From: Zygnema cylindricum
Taxonomy: Eukaryota > Streptophyta > Zygnematophyceae > Zygnematales > Zygnemataceae
Direction of reading: 5' to 3'
NCBI GenBank assembly: GCA_037447655.1
Contig: JBBHKE010003381.1
Coordinates: 64,001-128,000, forward strand
DNA length: 64,000 bases
Shown: one piece after another, positions 61,991 through 64,000 of the stretch
Position numbering within the stretch: the stretch's first letter is position 1
Layout of the letters: each line of letters opens with the position of its first letter
The notes under the pieces: generated by a model
Databases searched by the model: none
What the model was told of the DNA's origin: nothing
The model's input: the letters and a program-made list of their open reading frames with translations, nothing else
Position numbers and translations under genes: made by a program

Positions 61991-63015
61991 AACACCGGAG
62001 TATCATTTTCTTTTGTATTAGCCATATCCATGCGATACATCTTGCTACTATCTCTAGTACCTGTAACCGCAACCTTGCCGTTTTTGCTAACAACCTGCCG
62101 ACCATTTTTCAAACTGACCTCAAAGCCTTTACTCTCAACCAACGACGTAGAAAACATATTTTTCTTAAAGTCAGGCACAAATAAGACATTGTGAAGAGTC
62201 CTTTCAATTGGTTTTCCATCCACATCAACTAGCAAGGACACATCACCCATTGCACGAGTTTGGACACTCATTCCACAAGCATAATAAATATTTTTCTCCG
62301 ACGTTGCTTTCAGATTTTTGAAGATGGCCTTGTTCCAACACATATGCGCTGACGCTCTTGTATCCATAATCCATCCAGGGTCCTTTGCGCCTTCCATTGC
62401 TGCCGCCATAGCGAATAGATCCGTGTCGTCCTCCTCATAAAATGTCAGAGTTTCGTCTTGGAGTGATGAAGAAGCTGAAAACAGTGCATTTCCACGAGGT
62501 GTAGGCCTCGTGAAGTTTTTGTAAAACTGACTTTGTTGCCATCCTGGCCTGTATAAACCTGTATCGTTAGCTTGTTTAAGTTTAGGACAGAATTTGTATC
62601 CATGACCTCTCTCACTACAATAAAAACATGCATTGTTGGATTTTCTATTTCCCCCCAGATTAAACTGTCTCAATTGGGTAAACTGATTACTTTGCTGATT
62701 AAATTGACCGTTCTTTCCAAATTCTGAATTAAAAGCCTCTACTTGCTCAACATTGAGAATATTAGATGTAGCTTCCTCCTCTAATAAAATATTGATTGCT
62801 AACTGTAAGGTCCAGCTAGCTTTATCTTTCTGTTTGAGCATGTCAGATGCTCCTTTCATACTAGGAGGGAGACCCCGCATGAGCAATGCTGCCTGTTGAA
62901 ACTGAGAAAACACCCCACCGGCACAAGCATGTGCATCTACAAGAATACGAAATTTGTTAGAATATTCAGCCATTGTACCGCCAGTGTACTTATAGTCCCA
63001 AATTTTTCCAACCAA
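61957..63015 (-). CDS. E3 Gag C-terminal part and protease (352 aa open frame)
   Basis: IWDYKYTGGTMAEYSNKFR and QQAALLMRGLPPSMKGASDML are the UBN2-type copia Gag. A Gln/Asn-rich stretch (about residues 100-125) follows, then the knuckle CFYCSERGHGYKFC (CX2CX4HX4C) at about 134-147. The protease has GWIMDTRASAHMC, where DTR replaces the canonical D(S/T)G. The Gly is thus Arg, which should disable it; E-1 has DTA at this site. The end runs out of frame near 61985. Confidence 0.9.
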   Translation of the reverse strand: MVGKIWDYKYTGGTMAEYSNKFRILVDAHACAGGVFSQFQQAALLMRGLPPSMKGASDMLKQKDKASWTLQLAINILLEEEATSNILNVEQVEAFNSEFGKNGQFNQQSNQFTQLRQFNLGGNRKSNNACFYCSERGHGYKFCPKLKQANDTGLYRPGWQQSQFYKNFTRPTPRGNALFSASSSLQDETLTFYEEDDTDLFAMAAAMEGAKDPGWIMDTRASAHMCWNKAIFKNLKATSEKNIYYACGMSVQTRAMGDVSLLVDVDGKPIERTLHNVLFVPDFKKNMFSTSLVESKGFEVSLKNGRQVVSKNGKVAVTGTRDSSKMYRMDMANTKENDTPVFCTQMSCGIKD

Positions 63016-63066
63016 TAGAAGTTCTTCCTGAACATTAGCTTTTTCATAATCACTTTTAATGGATTT

Positions 63067-63366
63067 CTAGATATCAATTGCTTTTTTCATTTTTATCCGA
63101 GACATAGCGAAGTCCTCAGATATACAAAATTTCAAAATAGAACAAGCCTGCGTATTTTTCTTAGACCATGACGGATCAGATTCATCCAAAGAACCATCCA
63201 ATATATCCAAAAGATTCAAATTTTCAAAATGTGTCTCCACCATATCCGCCCAGTAAACATACTTATCCCCGGAAAAGATAGGAATTCTTGATGACAGGCC
63301 CATAACGTGTTGTTCTAGAACCACCGGTGCAGGTGGAGGAGCAGCAGTAGTAGTAGAAGTAGACAT
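63067..63366 (-). CDS. E3 Gag N-terminal part (99 aa open frame)
   Basis: Begins MSTSTTTAAPPPAPVVLEQ, encoded inside the 5' LTR, then HVMGLSSRIPIFSGDKYVYWADMVETHFENLNLLDILDGSLDESDPSW. The primer site encodes HVMG. A TAG at 63065-63067 interrupts the frame where E-1 has Trp (INIWMSLKS). It continues in the same frame to the 352-aa stretch. Confidence 0.88.
   Translation of the reverse strand: MSTSTTTAAPPPAPVVLEQHVMGLSSRIPIFSGDKYVYWADMVETHFENLNLLDILDGSLDESDPSWSKKNTQACSILKFCISEDFAMSRIKMKKAIDI
63296..63307 (-). other. E3 primer-binding site
   Basis: Element strand CGTTATGGGCCT after LTR end GAACAACA. It matches the half-tRNA site at 10 of 12. Confidence 0.78.
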
Positions 63367-64000
63367 GATACGCTCTCAGAAGCTATCAAGAATCCTACCA
63401 AATAGCTGTTCTTAAGTGATCACCAATTCTTATAAAAGCATCCAAATCTCACAAAACTCTATCAAATTATAGAGTAACATAAACACTGACAACTCCCAAA
63501 GTTTCAGCACAATTCACCCAACAACACTCAAGATATAATACTCAGAAGTTTCCCAAAAACTGTCTACAATTTTACTACTTGGAAGTCTGGATACATAAAA
63601 ATGTTCTAAGTCCTAAGTCTTATACTTTCGGTGTTCTACCACCGATAACAGTGTATCTGACAGGTACGTCCAGAATCAACCCACCTACTGAGATCTACGT
63701 GTTCTTGATCGTGCCAACCCAATCTATCATTGTACAATCAATATTACTCAGAATCTATATTAAGTTACTGTAAAAATACTTGTCGGCTAAGTCACTTGTG
63801 ATACTCTTATGAATCTCGTCCGTTGACTAGATTCATATTAATCGCAGCTGCGTTGTCCCGTACCGGATCACATTTATATCACCCGCGGCTGCGGTGTCCT
63901 GCACCAAATCATATCCAAGATAGTAGCAGCTGCGTTGTCTGTACGGATCTTATCCAAAGTGACCGCAGCTGCGTTTGTCCTGTCAGTATCGCAACTTCGC
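63308..64000 (-). repeat. E3 5' LTR, truncated by the window end
   Basis: Matches 58222-58915 with few differences (for example TACCACCGAT against TACCGCCGAT). By comparison with the other LTR it should continue about 137 bases beyond the window. Near-identity of the two LTRs suggests a fairly recent insertion. Confidence 0.92.

Larger units (their letters stand above)
58222..64000 (-). mobile_element. copia element E3 (5' LTR runs past the window end)
   Basis: Minus-strand copia of a second family: 3' LTR 58222-59051 (830 bp), RNase H 59147-59494, RT 61093-59498, integrase 61990-61157, gag-protease 63366-61957, primer site 63296-63307 and 5' LTR from 63308. The LTRs start and end TGTTGT...ACAACA. 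It is inserted in the E4 3' LTR at GATAT. Breaks are few: three in-frame stops and one frameshift. Confidence 0.93.

Overview
The window is eukaryotic, mid-GC, repeat-dominated DNA. I found no host protein-coding gene, no rRNA gene and no intact tRNA gene. Almost every recognisable coding stretch is gag or pol of LTR retrotransposons, both Ty1/copia (order PR-INT-RT-RH) and Ty3/gypsy (order PR-RT-RH-INT, sometimes with a chromodomain). The rest is LTRs, solo LTRs, MITE-like DNA elements, a long foldback repeat and microsatellites. The combination of copia, chromovirus-type gypsy, MITEs flanked by TAA, and ACGTGGC/G-box motifs in LTR promoters suggests a plant-like or algal genome. The copia primer sites pair with the anticodon part of initiator tRNA rather than its 3' end, which is unusual for land plants, so I do not name a taxon.

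Layout. 1-2255: gypsy pol fragment (G1), then a MITE end. 3490-11290: a MITE-like element split by a full-length gypsy (4064-11044, LTRs about 970 bp, target duplication CGACG). 11291-17430: tandem repeats, a second copy of that MITE, microsatellites and an LTR fragment. 17434-17900: long inverted repeat. 18003-19034: solo LTR. 19719-22697: four head-to-tail MITEs separated by TAA-like triplets or short spacers. 22780-24780: heavily decayed gypsy pol. 25230-36837: three-level nest, with copia E1 (26014-32141, duplication GTAGC) inside the 5' LTR of copia E0 (25274-35585, duplication TGTAC), inside an older copia of a second family. 36838-39868: 3' part of a chromovirus with an extra unrecognised ORF and its LTR. 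41230-47652: the best-preserved copia (E2). 48098-50936: LTR piece and minus-strand gypsy (G3). 50937-58221: plus-strand copia E4, which is inserted in G3, carries a solo LTR at its 5' LTR edge, and has its 3' LTR split by copia E3 (58222 to beyond the window end).

How the parts work together. Each intact element would encode Gag (particle), protease, integrase and reverse transcriptase/RNase H, transcribed from a TATA-containing LTR and primed by initiator tRNA. None here is fully open: every copy carries stops, frameshifts or deletions. E2 and E3 need the fewest changes. The most unusual signals are in the copia LTRs: an antisense tRNA-like block with Pol III box similarity, a hairpin whose sequence co-varies between copies, a conserved bZIP-type site cluster, and gag reading frames that begin inside the LTR and run through the primer-binding site. 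All alignments, identities and boundaries were read by eye.
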